Source: Candidatus Omnitrophota bacterium (lineage in GTDB: Bacteria > Omnitrophota > Gorgyraeia > Tantalellales > Tantalellaceae). From it: a stretch of 38,277 bases of DNA. This document shows, piece after piece, positions 38,241-38,277 of this stretch (position 1 is its first letter; each line of letters opens with the position of its first letter). The notes below the pieces were generated by a model that worked only from the letters and a program-made list of their open reading frames with translations, did no database searches and was not told the origin of the DNA. Position numbers and translations under genes: made by a program. The stretch is taken from positions 1 through 38,277 of the forward strand of contig SLID01000096.1 in assembly GCA_007135805.1 (NCBI GenBank). Reading direction: 5' to 3'.

Positions 38241-38277
38241 TAAAATAAAAATATCCCGGAGGATGAACTCCCGATGA

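Overview
The window holds a dense, almost entirely minus-strand gene block of about 34 kb, plus one further large minus-strand gene (35126-37915). Read in transcription order from high to low coordinates: ilvB-ilvN-ilvC-leuA; aroE-pilD-aroC-aroK; a PAS/HD-GYP protein; dprA-topA-xer; a lipopolysaccharide (LPS) block of waaA, lpxK, an LpxL-ELM1 fusion, a GT4-GT9 fusion, a GT4, three GT9 heptosyltransferase-like genes with a macro-domain gene embedded among them, trxA, a rfaE1-like kinase and kdsB-kdsA-kdsD-kdsC; a complete preQ1 set (queD-queC-queE-queF); then an LpxL-like acyltransferase, an LptC-LptA fusion and lptB. The upstream 929-aa secreted protein has a diverged phosphodiester-glycosidase-like (NAGPA/DUF2233) segment. 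Gene content and style suggest a Gram-negative, uncultured lineage such as Candidatus Omnitrophota; this is inference, not proven here. The most notable items are: several unusual domain fusions in the LPS pathway; a GT4 gene whose only plausible start is an ATC codon behind a perfect Shine-Dalgarno; a macro-domain gene translationally coupled to a heptosyltransferase; the large secreted protein; a 45-bp tandem repeat grading into a REP-like palindrome; and a structured, repeat-bearing region upstream of ilvB. I did not find a clear new defence or mobile system, nor any tRNA, rRNA or CRISPR array.
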